From the NCBI GenBank assembly GCA_903772945.1, contig CAICTM010001002.1, positions 1 to 33,709 on the forward strand: a stretch of 33,709 nucleotides of DNA. Direction: 5' to 3'. The notes under the pieces are model-generated. The model did not search any database, was not told the origin of the DNA, and worked only from the letters and a program-made list of their open reading frames with translations. A program made the position numbers and the translations under genes. This document shows, piece by piece, positions 19,837-29,538 of the stretch (the stretch's first letter is position 1; each line of letters begins with the position of its first letter). Origin of the DNA: Seminavis robusta. Its lineage: Eukaryota > Bacillariophyta > Bacillariophyceae > Naviculales > Naviculaceae.

Positions 19837-22800
19837 TTACAATGTGGAGGTTTCGTCGGCGAAGGAATCAGAAATATCAGAAAAATCGTCAGATTCAGCA
19901 GCAGCCTCGTCGCAGTCCGGAGATGTCTCGCCGAAGTCTTCTTGTGATTGTGGAGGTGTTTCTGATGTCGTCAGTGTGTTATGGCTGCCCGTGCTTGATT
20001 TCCTCAGTTCTGTTTCTCCAACCTGCAACCAGAACGTGCTAAGAGTCCCCTTCCCTTTAGCTTGGACCTTGTATTCTCGGGGCACCACCCAGTGTCCCTT
20101 ATCACACTTGATCAATTCATCAGCAAACTGTTGAGATAGATGAATTCTGCTACCCTCGCCAGTTGACTCAATTCTGGATGTAGTGTTGACTGAAAACATG
20201 AAGGACCAAGGTCAGTTACAACGAATATGGGAGCCTGATGCATTCATTCATTTACACACGATCTGGTGTACGCACCTGTATCCCCGAAGAGCTGGAAACG
20301 CGCCTGCAGTGAAGCCAGGTTGGCAAACAAGGACGTTAGATTTGTTGTCAAGATAGGTAACTAGACAAAGGGAACCAGCTGACTTACCCGCTCTCCACGC
20401 AACACACCAGCCTAAGAGAGGAATCAAACTGTGGAATTAGGCACGGAAATGAGATTACAGCCGCAACCAAAAAGACACTCACTGTCACTGGGCCACTGTG
20501 GAGGCCAGTCCGAAGCTCAAGTGCTGCAGTCCCAGGAAGATCTACATCTAGCATGGTAACCAATTCATGGAACTTTTCTAGACAATCCTGTGCAAACCGT
20601 GCCATGACTACAGCATGGTCATCGCGTTGCCCTAAAAGATCAGTGGAAAAGAAACAAGGTTAGGTCATGACAATTTGAGATGGATCGATGTGGCTGCTCC
20701 TCATCAACTCACGGGGAACTGAAAACGAAATCAAGGAGGGTTTGAGAAGTCACCAAAGTGCTCATTCCGCAGCAGTTGTCGGTAACACTTACGGCCACAC
20801 ACAGCAACATAGCAATCCCCAATCGTTTCTAAGAGAATTGATTCGTTAGCCATTGAAAAGTTCAATGAGAAAGGCTGGTAGGAATGTACATGCATACGAA
20901 AGCAAACAGCGTAACTCACCTATTTTGAATACTTTGCGTCTTTTAGCGATTGCATCCATTTCATGGTAGATCTGTTCAAGTGAAAGCATGTGAGGTTTGA
21001 GCTGTGAAATGCCGTACAAACAGTCTCTGTTGCATTCTGCGTCTTACAGTTTCGAGCAGCATAAACACATCTGATGGCGGCCTGTTTGATGACCATGCAG
21101 TGAATCCTAGCAATATTGTGGTGATACAGTGTCCACCATGGTTAGAAAACATTTCCAATCAACTGGATTTGCATATGCAGTGCCACGTACCTTTGAGGTC
21201 AGCGAACATGATAGTTGCAGATGGAAATAGCTCAGCAAGAGGCTTGGCTCTCCTCTCTTGGTCAATGGCTTGCCACTCAGTGTCTCTAGCTTGTTCCTCT
21301 AGGAGCTGGTTACCCACATGTTTTGGGAAAAGTGAAGAGACAACAGCCTCAGCCCTCTCCTTTTCCATCGATATCCTTACTTGTTTCTTGTGGTTGTAAA
21401 AGTCGTACAGAGCGAAAGCCAAACCAATTACCACAAACAGAGACAGGACAACACCTGCCCAAAGAATGGGAGTGTTGGTCATGTATGCCATAGCAAATTC
21501 ACTAGAGGGGGTGATGACAAGATCAAAATGGCAGTGACGGGAGGTTCCTTTTGGGTGGTCTTTCCAGAAGAACTGATATCGTTGTTCCAGATGCTGGTAC
21601 TTGCTCTCAGGAACAGTGATTCCATCCAGGTTGCAATCATCCTTTTTTCCTCCATTGATGATGTAGGTGAAACTCCTGCCACAGTCAGACTCTATATTCA
21701 CAACAATGCCATTAACATTGGAAGGGAGCAAAGTCCGGAAGAAAGCACCCCACTGGATGATTCCAACAACAAAGCCAACTGTGATAGAATCCTTGCCAAA
21801 GCCTGCCTTGACTGGGTCCAAAGTAAAACTTCGGGGTATTGAATAGTCCACTTCTTCACCTGAGAGCGGCACAACATGCTGTAGCAGGAACTCAAGGTCT
21901 TCCACCTCAGAGATGACAGGTACATCATACTCCAAAGAAGCAATTATTTCCTTCCTGAAGATTGGGTGTGTGAACAGATCCATCATAACTATCGAGGTAT
22001 CATTGAGTCTTGGTCCAATCTGGGCCACTGGAACGCTGACGCCGCCCATCTTGGTAGCTGGTGTGTGATTGGAAAGAATGCCTTCCATGAAGCCTGTATC
22101 CACAAAGCCTCTCCTAGTATCATTGTATCCCTCTGGAAGGGTGTAGTTGTAGATTTGGTGAGGAATGGTCTTCAAGTGAGACGTGTTCCATCCACGTTCA
22201 GTCTACACAGGTAACAGAGAATGTGAGTCCTCCAAGCCCCTGGTCAAACAAGCACGGAACATCGTTCACATACATATCCTTCCATAATCCATTCCTGGTT
22301 CAGCAGCTGAAACTCCTCCCATTCTCGTCGCTCTTCATGAGGAACAAAGGGTACGAACATGAGGAGTTCAATCTCAGTCAAGTTGGCAATCTCCTCGGCC
22401 CGCAAGTCGAAGTCTGGAATGGAAATCTTGTGGGGGTAGCGCTGTTCAGGTGTTTCCACTCCAGACCTAACTGCCGATGCTAGGCTCTGAAGCTGGCCAA
22501 AGACATTCGATGCTTGCATTTCAGCAATCACAGCAGTCTCCCTTGCAAAGATGGAAAATGCAGTCTCAAACTGAATCTCTTCTGTTTTTCGTAGCAAGAA
22601 GTAGGTTGTCAATACCAGACCTGCTGCCAGCAAGCAGAGAGATGCAAGGAATAGCTGTACCTCAAGAGTATTATCGAAACAACAGTGTCAGTGAGTGCAG
22701 CGCAAAGGGCAGATTTCAGGGGTTTGGAGCAGTCATTCATTCAGCGACGAGCGTCACCAACTTACGTTGACGTTTCTTCTATGGCGTCCCTTTGGAAGGC

Positions 22801-22882
22801 TACGTGCTGTACGAATCCCATCGTGGCTCTCCTGGGACATGACAGAAGTGTCGAGTCCAAGCTCTTTGCTAACCTCTGGCAT
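19837..22882 (-). CDS. receptor-type guanylate cyclase, copy 2 (11 exons)
   Basis: Tandem paralogue of the cyclase at 14963-18179, same strand. Exons: 22766-22882, 22274-22654, 21191-22202, 21048-21106, 20920-20971, 20793-20828, 20713-20718 (6 nt), 20483-20631, 20388-20411, 20276-20303, 19837-20189. They total 738 residues, with introns of 71-111 nt. Eight internal exons have exactly the lengths of copy 1 (381, 59, 52, 36, 6, 149, 24 and 28 nt). The N-terminal exon, extracellular exon and acidic C-terminal tail differ. Layout: short cytosolic N-terminus (start MPEVSKELGLD), TM1 at the start of exon 2, an extracellular glycosylatable region, TM2 (ILWAGVVLSLFVVIGLAFAL), a linker helix, then the catalytic domain. 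Catalytic residues are Asp501 (FADLKGFTAWSS), Glu541 and Asp545 (ETIGDCYVAV), Gln616 (RFQLFGD), Asn623 and Arg627. The conservation suggests both copies are active and selected. Confidence 0.9.
20713..20718 (-). other. 6-nt microexon of cyclase copy 2
   Basis: TTCCCC is flanked by TTTCAG and GTGAGT on the minus strand. It joins GGCC upstream to GGCAACGCGATG downstream to encode CGLPRQRDDHAVV. Flanking introns are 74 and 81 nt and are not similar to copy 1 beyond the splice signals, so selection on the exon is implied. Confidence 0.85.
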
Positions 22883-24039
22883 CGTTCTGTCGTTCCTGTT
22901 TCTGGAGGTGGAAGTGAGGGTGTTGTGGGCGTGTGGAAGAGAGGGTGACTGTTGTTGAAAAAATGGGCTGGAGGAGGGAGTTGGAGTTACTGCCCAGGTG
23001 TGATTGCGGGAGCATCCGGGCAGCTCCTGGACGATAATTACCTTGCAGCTCTACCTCTACTAGCTAGTAGTGGTGAGAGCATGTGCTTATCTCCCCAGTA
23101 AGGCTTTGCTGAGTGCGGTGATGGGGCAGTTGAGGTGGCAGCTCGGGAAGTGCTCGAGCTCTTCAGATTGAAACAATGACGTACCGGTGCCATAGTCTGA
23201 GAATAATACTTCAACATCTCCAGCAGGCCAGGAGCAGGTACCATAGGCAGTCGGCAATGGCTGTTTTACAGCCATCTTTGTTCTTCATTGCTCACTTCTG
23301 TTCTTCACTTTCAGAATGACTTTGGGATGGTCTTGATCGAAAGAAGTGGGATTTAACCGAAGCGTTTTTGATTTGTACTTTTTACAGCCTCTTAACCCCA
23401 GAGAGTCATCCTGCTCGAGCACTCCGGTATCATGGTATCGGTACCAGGTACAGCTACAGTCACAAGAAGGCTAATTTAAAACTGGTGCGTACCGGTACCG
23501 TACCGGTAGTAGCTACCGTAGTCTACCCCTGTCTCTCAAAGTTGGCTGCGGAAGTACATACTACCGTACTCGTACCGGAACATGATGATAGCCACGAGCA
23601 GCAGCCACTTGCATCGCAGGCTCTGAGACCAGTACCTGGTAGAGTGGACCGTCATTGGCAGCAGCGGTGAAAGGTTTATGAACAGAAATATGCCATTGTT
23701 TCTCCAAAGGACTCTACCACCGGTACCAGCTAGCTGGTGTGGGGCAACAATGCAACGGAGACAGGAACAGTGGAGGCCAATGCTCAGTTGCCGACGAAAC
23801 AGACCCAAGCATCGGCACTACCATACTAGTAGTACGTAAATCATGCAAATCATTCGTCTTTAGCCAATGCTACCAATCACCTCGTTAGCTCCACCATACG
23901 TAAAAACATCGAAAATACCAGCAGCTCCGATCGAAAAGACGACCAACCAACACATCGTAGAGTTCCAGCTCGATCACTTGAATCCGATACCGACAGTACA
24001 TGTACAATAACCTCATCTTGCAAGTTTTCACACTCATCT
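22883..24039. other. intergenic region upstream of cyclase copy 2
   Basis: No gene is supported. A 62-codon minus-strand ORF at 23087-23275 has no recognisable features. From about 23440 to 23580, eight GTAC motifs occur, mostly inside ACCGGTACC-like palindromes. The promoter of the cyclase and the 3' UTR of the lectin gene should lie here. Confidence 0.45.
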
Positions 24040-25563
24040 TTAGTCGCTAAACCACTTTTCTGAATCAAATGTTGTCTCCTCTTTCTGTTTTGGTGGGCCG
24101 TTGGCGTCAGAGGCAACCCACTCTACTTGCATGTCCACTGGAAAGTCCTTCACCGTCACCTTCACAACAAAGCCAGTGTTTGAAACGTTGAAAATCTTCA
24201 TGTCCAAAGCTTGCCTCGTTGCCGGTGAATAGATATCAGAGATGCTCGTGGTCACCTGGGGTGTCCGCATGAATACTGCTTGAAACTCAACGATGCGGTA
24301 GTGATCCTCGGGTTCATGTTTCCTCGATCGGAGCCACCCGTGCTTTGGTGGTGAAAAGAGCACTGAAAATGAACCCGCCTCGATGTGCTCATTTTCCAGC
24401 ATTTGGAGGCGAGCGTCCGTTCTGTTTTCTTCTGATTGTAGGCCAACCACTGTCTTGTTGAATGCGTCCACAGATGCAGACAACTTCATGTCTTGGTCTT
24501 GGTTGGCAGAGACGTTACTCTCCAAATGTTTTAGAGCATACAAAGTTCTGTTGGATTCAAGCTCCATCCTTTCTTGAATTTGTTGGAGGTCTTCATCGGT
24601 TGCGCTTTCTTCCTGTTGTAGGTGTGCAACCGTCTCATTGAGGGTGTCGAAGGCTGCAGACAACTTCAGCTCTCGGTTTTCGGTGGCAGAGAAATCTCTC
24701 TCCATATGGTTGAGGGCATCCAAAGTCCTGTTGAATTCGAGCTTCATCCTTTCTTCCATCATTATCTGATGTGCACTAGTTTTGTTTCCGTCCCATTGCA
24801 GGCTTTTGATGGTCTCGTTGAGGGTGTTCAAGGCAGCAAACAACTTCAAGTCTAGGTCTTCGTGGACGGAGATCTTCATGTCTAGATGGTTGAGGAACAC
24901 CAGTGTCCTGTTGTGTGCAAGATCAATTATTCTTTCTTGCGTCTCTGAGGCTGTACGAGCGAGATCCTCTACTCGATCGGCAATACTCTCTTCTAGACTT
25001 TTCAATCTGGTTGTGATTTTTCGGTCCAATTCCTCTGCGATATCTCGTGCCTCTTGGGCAAGTTGCTGATGCATATCTACGACTGTGTGGTTTATCTCCT
25101 GCAGCTTGTCAGAAACTGTGTCGTCAAACCACTGTTTTGCGCCTTGGACCACCTTTTCAAGTCTCTTTTCAACTTCGGTTTGTTGTGCTTTTTTGGCAGT
25201 GTCCGGGGTCTGCTCCTTGAGGTTCGACGATACAAGCCTTTCGACTTGGTCGCCCAGCCGTTCCAACTTGTCCATCATAAGATTCAACTTCTCTGGAACC
25301 GCGTCGGAAGAGGTTGGGATAGGAGTGACAGTCGTCACGATCGATTCAGGAGAGAAAGTCCATCGAAGAATGCCAACAAATCCTGCCACGGCAAAGGTGA
25401 GAATACTCAGCGCAACTCGCTTCCTCGTCAATCCGAGACGAGCGAACCCTATGGAGTCGAGATCGTATCGATCCAGGGGCCCTCGGCTGAAGGAAGAAAT
25501 GTCATCCTTGAGAGATTCCAGCTCCCCAGGCTGAGCTCGACAGTTGATCTTGTTTAGCACCAT
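24040..25563 (-). CDS. type II membrane coiled-coil protein with C-terminal H-type lectin-like domain
   Basis: 507 residues from the ATG at 25563. The frame is open further upstream but has no earlier ATG, and the chosen start sits in a favourable GCAAGATGG context. A cytosolic N-terminus of about 49 residues leads to one membrane segment (about 50-68, VALSILTFAVAGFVGILRW). A long coiled coil follows (about 85-395). Within it, three consecutive 60-residue repeats begin at residues 218, 278 and 338, each starting NRTL and carrying a second N-x-T at 249, 309 and 369. Both sequons are in exact 60-residue register, which supports an extracellular orientation. The C-terminal region (about 405-490) resembles H-type lectins: FQAVFMRTPQVTTSISDIYS, then NVSNTGFVVKV and VEWVA. 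H-type lectins bind GalNAc or related sugars as trimers, which fits the stalk. The sugar ligand is not predictable. No intron was seen. Confidence 0.75.
   Translation of the reverse strand: MVLNKINCRAQPGELESLKDDISSFSRGPLDRYDLDSIGFARLGLTRKRVALSILTFAVAGFVGILRWTFSPESIVTTVTPIPTSSDAVPEKLNLMMDKLERLGDQVERLVSSNLKEQTPDTAKKAQQTEVEKRLEKVVQGAKQWFDDTVSDKLQEINHTVVDMHQQLAQEARDIAEELDRKITTRLKSLEESIADRVEDLARTASETQERIIDLAHNRTLVFLNHLDMKISVHEDLDLKLFAALNTLNETIKSLQWDGNKTSAHQIMMEERMKLEFNRTLDALNHMERDFSATENRELKLSAAFDTLNETVAHLQQEESATDEDLQQIQERMELESNRTLYALKHLESNVSANQDQDMKLSASVDAFNKTVVGLQSEENRTDARLQMLENEHIEAGSFSVLFSPPKHGWLRSRKHEPEDHYRIVEFQAVFMRTPQVTTSISDIYSPATRQALDMKIFNVSNTGFVVKVTVKDFPVDMQVEWVASDANGPPKQKEETTFDSEKWFSD
24373..24912 (-). 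repeat. three tandem 180-bp coding repeats
   Basis: The 60-residue units of the lectin stalk occupy 24733-24912, 24553-24732 and 24373-24552. They share an NRTL start, a D/E-rich section before a K-L-S/F-A-A/S core, and an N-E/K-T sequon at unit position 32. Period and sequon spacing are exact, while other positions have diverged. Confidence 0.85.
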
Positions 25564-26057
25564 CTTGCAAGACGTCTCCGCTGAGAAATGATAGTCAGCG
25601 AAAATAACATCTACCGCATCTTCGTAACAAGAAGCCTTGGGCAAAAGGAGAAGACCAAGATTCTGCAGCGCGGAATCACACGGCTCTGCTGAAATTTTCC
25701 GTTGTACTACTCTTGCCACAGAGATCAAGGTACCGGTAGCCTGCGGTACGTATGCATACTAGTACTGGTTCTGCGTTAACGGAAGGGTATCCATTTCTTG
25801 GCTTTGTCCGGCCGTTAGATGCATTTCTGCGAATGGGTTTTGATGTGAATGGTCCTTGGAAAACTCTGTCATGTGAGGCCACAGACTGGATCTCTGGCGT
25901 GCGAACGAAGAAAGGGTTACATCTGTTCATTCCTCTACTAGCACTATTAGTGTGGCAGAAGCCTACCAGGTATCAGCAAACTCACGCAAGGCTGGAAGCC
26001 AAACGCCGCGTGGGCTGCTAACAACTCAATCATGAAACCAATGCGTGCATCAACTTG

Positions 26058-29000
26058 CTAGGACGTGAATGTGTTTCGCCATCGTTTTGTCGCCTTGGGT
26101 CCCGAACGAGCATGTCTCTCACGCCATAGCGTAACATTTCGCAGCAAGGTTGACATTGGCATCAACAAGACGCCTCCTCCTGCCGTGGGACTTGGATCGT
26201 AGTGCGGGTTGCGCCACAACTTGGCCTCCGGATCACTGTTTGGATCGTTGGGATCTTGTTCCAAGTGATCCCACACCGAATAGGTCCGTTGCCGAATACC
26301 TGCCACCAACTCACGTTCTCGCTCGGTATCACAGAGCATGTTCCCGAACCGACACGAATAAATGTGATCGCTCAATTCCAGTATGTAGGTAGTGGTAAAC
26401 TCAAAGCACTCGGGAAATTGCTGGACAATTTGCCAAACGCAGTCCAGGAACTGGAGGAATACTGGAGAAATCTGGCCTTCATCCGGTGCGCTGCTGTTTC
26501 CCACCGCCGTGGGACCCTTTCCAGAACCGTCTTGATGATGCACACCCCCACCTCCTTCGGCTCCACCCTTGCCCTCGCCATGTGCACAGCGGGTATGAAA
26601 CGGGTGTCCAAAACTCATAAAATCCTTCTCCATGAGACAGGCAAATCCCTCCAACGTTCGATAGTACGGATCGAGCATGAGTTGTGCCAATGCACTGACC
26701 TGTGACGTCCGATCCCATCCATGACTGCAGTGCAACAATACGGGCATTCGATGCACTTGCACCCAAAAGGCTGTTTCCCAAGCGGCTGCCAAAATGATTC
26801 GAATATGAGACAACCACTTGGTATCTTCCAATGCCGAGCCCCAATTGATATCCGATGCATTGGACATGTTGAGGCAGAGCGCGGTAAGTTTTTGATAGGC
26901 ATCACGGACGGCGTGAATGTTTCCAATGTTGCAAAACTGCAACGTTGTTCCCGGATAGTTGGATGTATTCTCGTAGCCGTATCCACCCGTTCGATTGGCC
27001 ATGGCAGCACTGCGTGGTCGCAAATCCAAAATCTTTAGAGCACAATTGGATTCCTTGACCCAGTGCGTATTGGCCAAATCTTGACCGGACGCCCCGGTAA
27101 AGACTTGTAGCAAATGCGCATCCATCCGCACGGGGAGTGGTTGTTCCCGTAATGCATTGGCCGATTTGGCCGCTTCCATAATGTGTTTGAGGACCAATTC
27201 ATCGGCGCTGCTTCGATTTCCTTGCAATCCAATTTTGGGTTGAGAACATCTCCAAATACTCGCACCGTCAATTCCCGATCCCCACGCCAACGCCGGCAAT
27301 CGTTGTTCGCTTCGAAATCCGGCACACGCTTGCAAGAGCCGCACGGCATCGGGATTGTGTTCATCGAGCGACGCGGGTCCCACCAGTACATTGGGATAGG
27401 ACATGCAGAGTTGATATTGCGAATTGATTTGAGTCCAAATTTTCCATGGTTGAACGGGCGATGCCCCTCGACTATTGAATTGTCGTTGAAATTCGACCAG
27501 TGCATCGAATCGTCTTCGCGTCAATGCCAAACTGACTGTTTTCTGTCCCGTGGCTGGATCCGTCACGACGCTATTGACAACCGCGGCTCGTTTGGATTCA
27601 AAGGCAAAGAGATATCCTAAATTGCGTCTTCCTGGAAATGCATACGTCAACAATGCCTGATGAGCGCGGAGCGTATCGGCATACGATGGCGTGGTGATTC
27701 TCCAAACGCGTCCTTCCTTGGCCCATACTTGCAATCCCATTAACGACGTGGGACGTCCGGGATGATGAGGCGATGCTCCTTGAACGGCCGCTGCCGTGTA
27801 GACCGTTTTTTCGACCTTTTCCATCGATGCGAGTGGGACTTCCATGACCGTGGCAAACGCCGGTGGCCAACACGATGCATTCCAGCTTTGTGGGGCGGTA
27901 AAGGGATGTTGTAATAGCGTGGGTCGTTCGGCACCGGGTGCCGTTGCTCCGTTATTGGCGGAATTCATGACATGCATGATGACTTCTTGGGTCGTTCCAA
28001 ATACAATCAATCGATAGTACGTCATGGCACAGCACCACACAACAGCCGATCCCGGTTGAGCGGCGTATTGAAAGGATTCTCTGGAATCGGAAACGTGTAA
28101 TAAATTGTGTAGAAACATAATGACACGTTCTCCTGGCAATAGTTTTCGGACATGCCATTCGACCAGTGCCGTCTTTTGTTCGGTATCCAATTCAAAATTC
28201 ATCATGGGGACTCCTCCAGGAGCATTATTGACAGGAGTAGTACCGTGTAGACTATTGGACTGACTGGCGTAGGGACTATTGTTGTTGCTGTTGTTGTTGC
28301 TGTTGTGCATAGCGCTGTTGGGTGATGGCACGGACATGGGTGGAGGAATATTGGCTTCAAAACTGTTTCCCATGGGCGTGTTCGTGCCACTACTGCCGTT
28401 TCGTGCGAATCGTTGTGCCATGGAGGACACGTTTGCCGCAAATCGAGATGTTTGTGCTTTGAATTGTGATTCGAGTGCTGCCGCGTCGGCATTGACACCC
28501 AGATTGCGCATTGCCGTAGTCACGGAAGCGGCCGAAAACGCCGAGGCGGCAGTACTAGTGGAAGTGTTTTGTGGTGTAGCGTGTTGGTGTACCACGTCTT
28601 CGTGCAATGGATGTAGGAGAGGATCTTCTCCTGGTTTGATGGGTGCCTTGGGTGCCATTGTACCAGTAGTAGGAGTGTTGTTGACTTGTCGAGGGAGATT
28701 GTTGGGTGAATCCATCGAGACGTCTACAATTTTTCCATCTTTACTATTGTTGTTGTTGTCCTCATCTTCTTCATCAGAGTCAATGGCAAAGCCATCAATG
28801 ACAATGGAAGGATTTCCACCAGAAGACGCCGCTGAAATCATCGAGTCCGCCTGCGCCAACAACGCGTCCAAATCGTCTTCCGCCGATGCATTCAAAGGAT
28901 CCGTCATTGTTGTCGTACTAGTAGTAGTTGTAATGCCCACGTCACTGTCGCTATCGTCACTACTCACTAGAGAATTCTGTTGTTGACAATACAAGCGGAG

Positions 29001-29231
29001 TGGATCGACACCGCCGAGTCGTTCTTGTTGATCTTGATGCGGCCGATAGTGATGAATAAACGGAGCGCTACTCCCAGTCTTATAGGGACTGCTGTACAAA
29101 TCACTGCAACAAGTAAAGAGCGAATCCAAGTCTGCCTTGTTGTGGCGACTGCTGCTTGTACCAGTGGTACTACTGCTGTTGTGCTGGGGATTGTTGTCGT
29201 CCAAAACCAAGGACAAGAGCTTGTGGTTCAT
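26058..29231 (-). CDS. myotubularin-family phosphoinositide 3-phosphatase
   Basis: 1057 residues in one exon, ATG at 29231. By family it removes the 3-phosphate from PI3P or PI(3,5)P2 on endosomal membranes. The first ~340 residues are low-complexity (Asn, Ser, Thr and acidic runs, with AAC-type triplet repeats near 28280). A PH-GRAM domain spans about 345-545 (EWHVRKLLPGERVIMFLHNL to YTAAAVQGAS and LLTYAFPGRRNLGYLFAFES). The phosphatase domain spans about 560-1000, with LPALAWGSG, LKILDLRPRSAAMANR, and the P-loop at 835-841, CSHGWDR. The nucleophile Cys835, the Asp840 next to the loop Arg, and Arg841 are kept, but the usual CSDGWDR Asp at the third position is His837. After the loop come FMSFGHPFHTRCAHGE and FTTTYILELSDHIYSCRFGN, typical of the family. 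No FYVE domain was seen. Confidence 0.93.
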   Translation of the reverse strand: MNHKLLSLVLDDNNPQHNSSSTTGTSSSRHNKADLDSLFTCCSDLYSSPYKTGSSAPFIHHYRPHQDQQERLGGVDPLRLYCQQQNSLVSSDDSDSDVGITTTTSTTTMTDPLNASAEDDLDALLAQADSMISAASSGGNPSIVIDGFAIDSDEEDEDNNNNSKDGKIVDVSMDSPNNLPRQVNNTPTTGTMAPKAPIKPGEDPLLHPLHEDVVHQHATPQNTSTSTAASAFSAASVTTAMRNLGVNADAAALESQFKAQTSRFAANVSSMAQRFARNGSSGTNTPMGNSFEANIPPPMSVPSPNSAMHNSNNNSNNNSPYASQSNSLHGTTPVNNAPGGVPMMNFELDTEQKTALVEWHVRKLLPGERVIMFLHNLLHVSDSRESFQYAAQPGSAVVWCCAMTYYRLIVFGTTQEVIMHVMNSANNGATAPGAERPTLLQHPFTAPQSWNASCWPPAFATVMEVPLASMEKVEKTVYTAAAVQGASPHHPGRPTSLMGLQVWAKEGRVWRITTPSYADTLRAHQALLTYAFPGRRNLGYLFAFESKRAAVVNSVVTDPATGQKTVSLALTRRRFDALVEFQRQFNSRGASPVQPWKIWTQINSQYQLCMSYPNVLVGPASLDEHNPDAVRLLQACAGFRSEQRLPALAWGSGIDGASIWRCSQPKIGLQGNRSSADELVLKHIMEAAKSANALREQPLPVRMDAHLLQVFTGASGQDLANTHWVKESNCALKILDLRPRSAAMANRTGGYGYENTSNYPGTTLQFCNIGNIHAVRDAYQKLTALCLNMSNASDINWGSALEDTKWLSHIRIILAAAWETAFWVQVHRMPVLLHCSHGWDRTSQVSALAQLMLDPYYRTLEGFACLMEKDFMSFGHPFHTRCAHGEGKGGAEGGGGVHHQDGSGKGPTAVGNSSAPDEGQISPVFLQFLDCVWQIVQQFPECFEFTTTYILELSDHIYSCRFGNMLCDTERERELVAGIRQRTYSVWDHLEQDPNDPNSDPEAKLWRNPHYDPSPTAGGGVLLMPMSTLLRNVTLWRERHARSGPKATKRWRNTFTS

Positions 29232-29538
29232 CCACTACGGTATGTAACCACCACAAACTTACTTTACACGATACAGTGCAACTCACACTACTGACTGTAC
29301 TGTACTGCAGTTCCTCGCTCAACGGATTGATCGATTGATCGATCAGAGCAATGCCAAGTTTGACTGCCAGCTTGCCAGCTAGATCGACGAGCTGTCTCTG
29401 CTTTGGCTGATCTGAGATGACGAAGGGATGGACAACAGACCTCAAGGTTGGTCTCTTTTGTGTTTTCACGATGGTCGTCCAAGGGTTGGATCTTGTATAA
29501 AAACGGTCCGCTAAATTGAAGATCGACGGCCGCGCGCT
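29232..29538. promoter_or_regulatory. divergent promoter between myotubularin and small gene
   Basis: These 307 bp separate the myotubularin start (minus) from the ATG at 29539 (plus). TATAAAAA at 29496-29503 is placed suitably for plus-strand transcription. Confidence 0.45.

Noticed and set aside
25054..25557. Two long plus-strand ORFs over the lectin gene
   Set aside because: They are antisense shadows of the coiled-coil coding sequence with no domain sense of their own.
25564..25728. 55-codon upstream extension of the lectin gene
   Set aside because: It has no ATG, only a TTG at 25728. Without an upstream exon it cannot be used, although a spliced upstream exon is not fully excluded.
28265..28310. 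Microsatellite (TTG/CTG triplets) as a separate repeat feature
   Set aside because: It encodes the Asn-rich tract of the myotubularin protein and is in frame, so it is part of that gene.
28279..28986. 235-codon plus-strand ORF over the myotubularin N-terminus
   Set aside because: It is antisense to the Asn/Ser-rich low-complexity coding region; Leu and Val runs are the expected reverse complement of triplet repeats.
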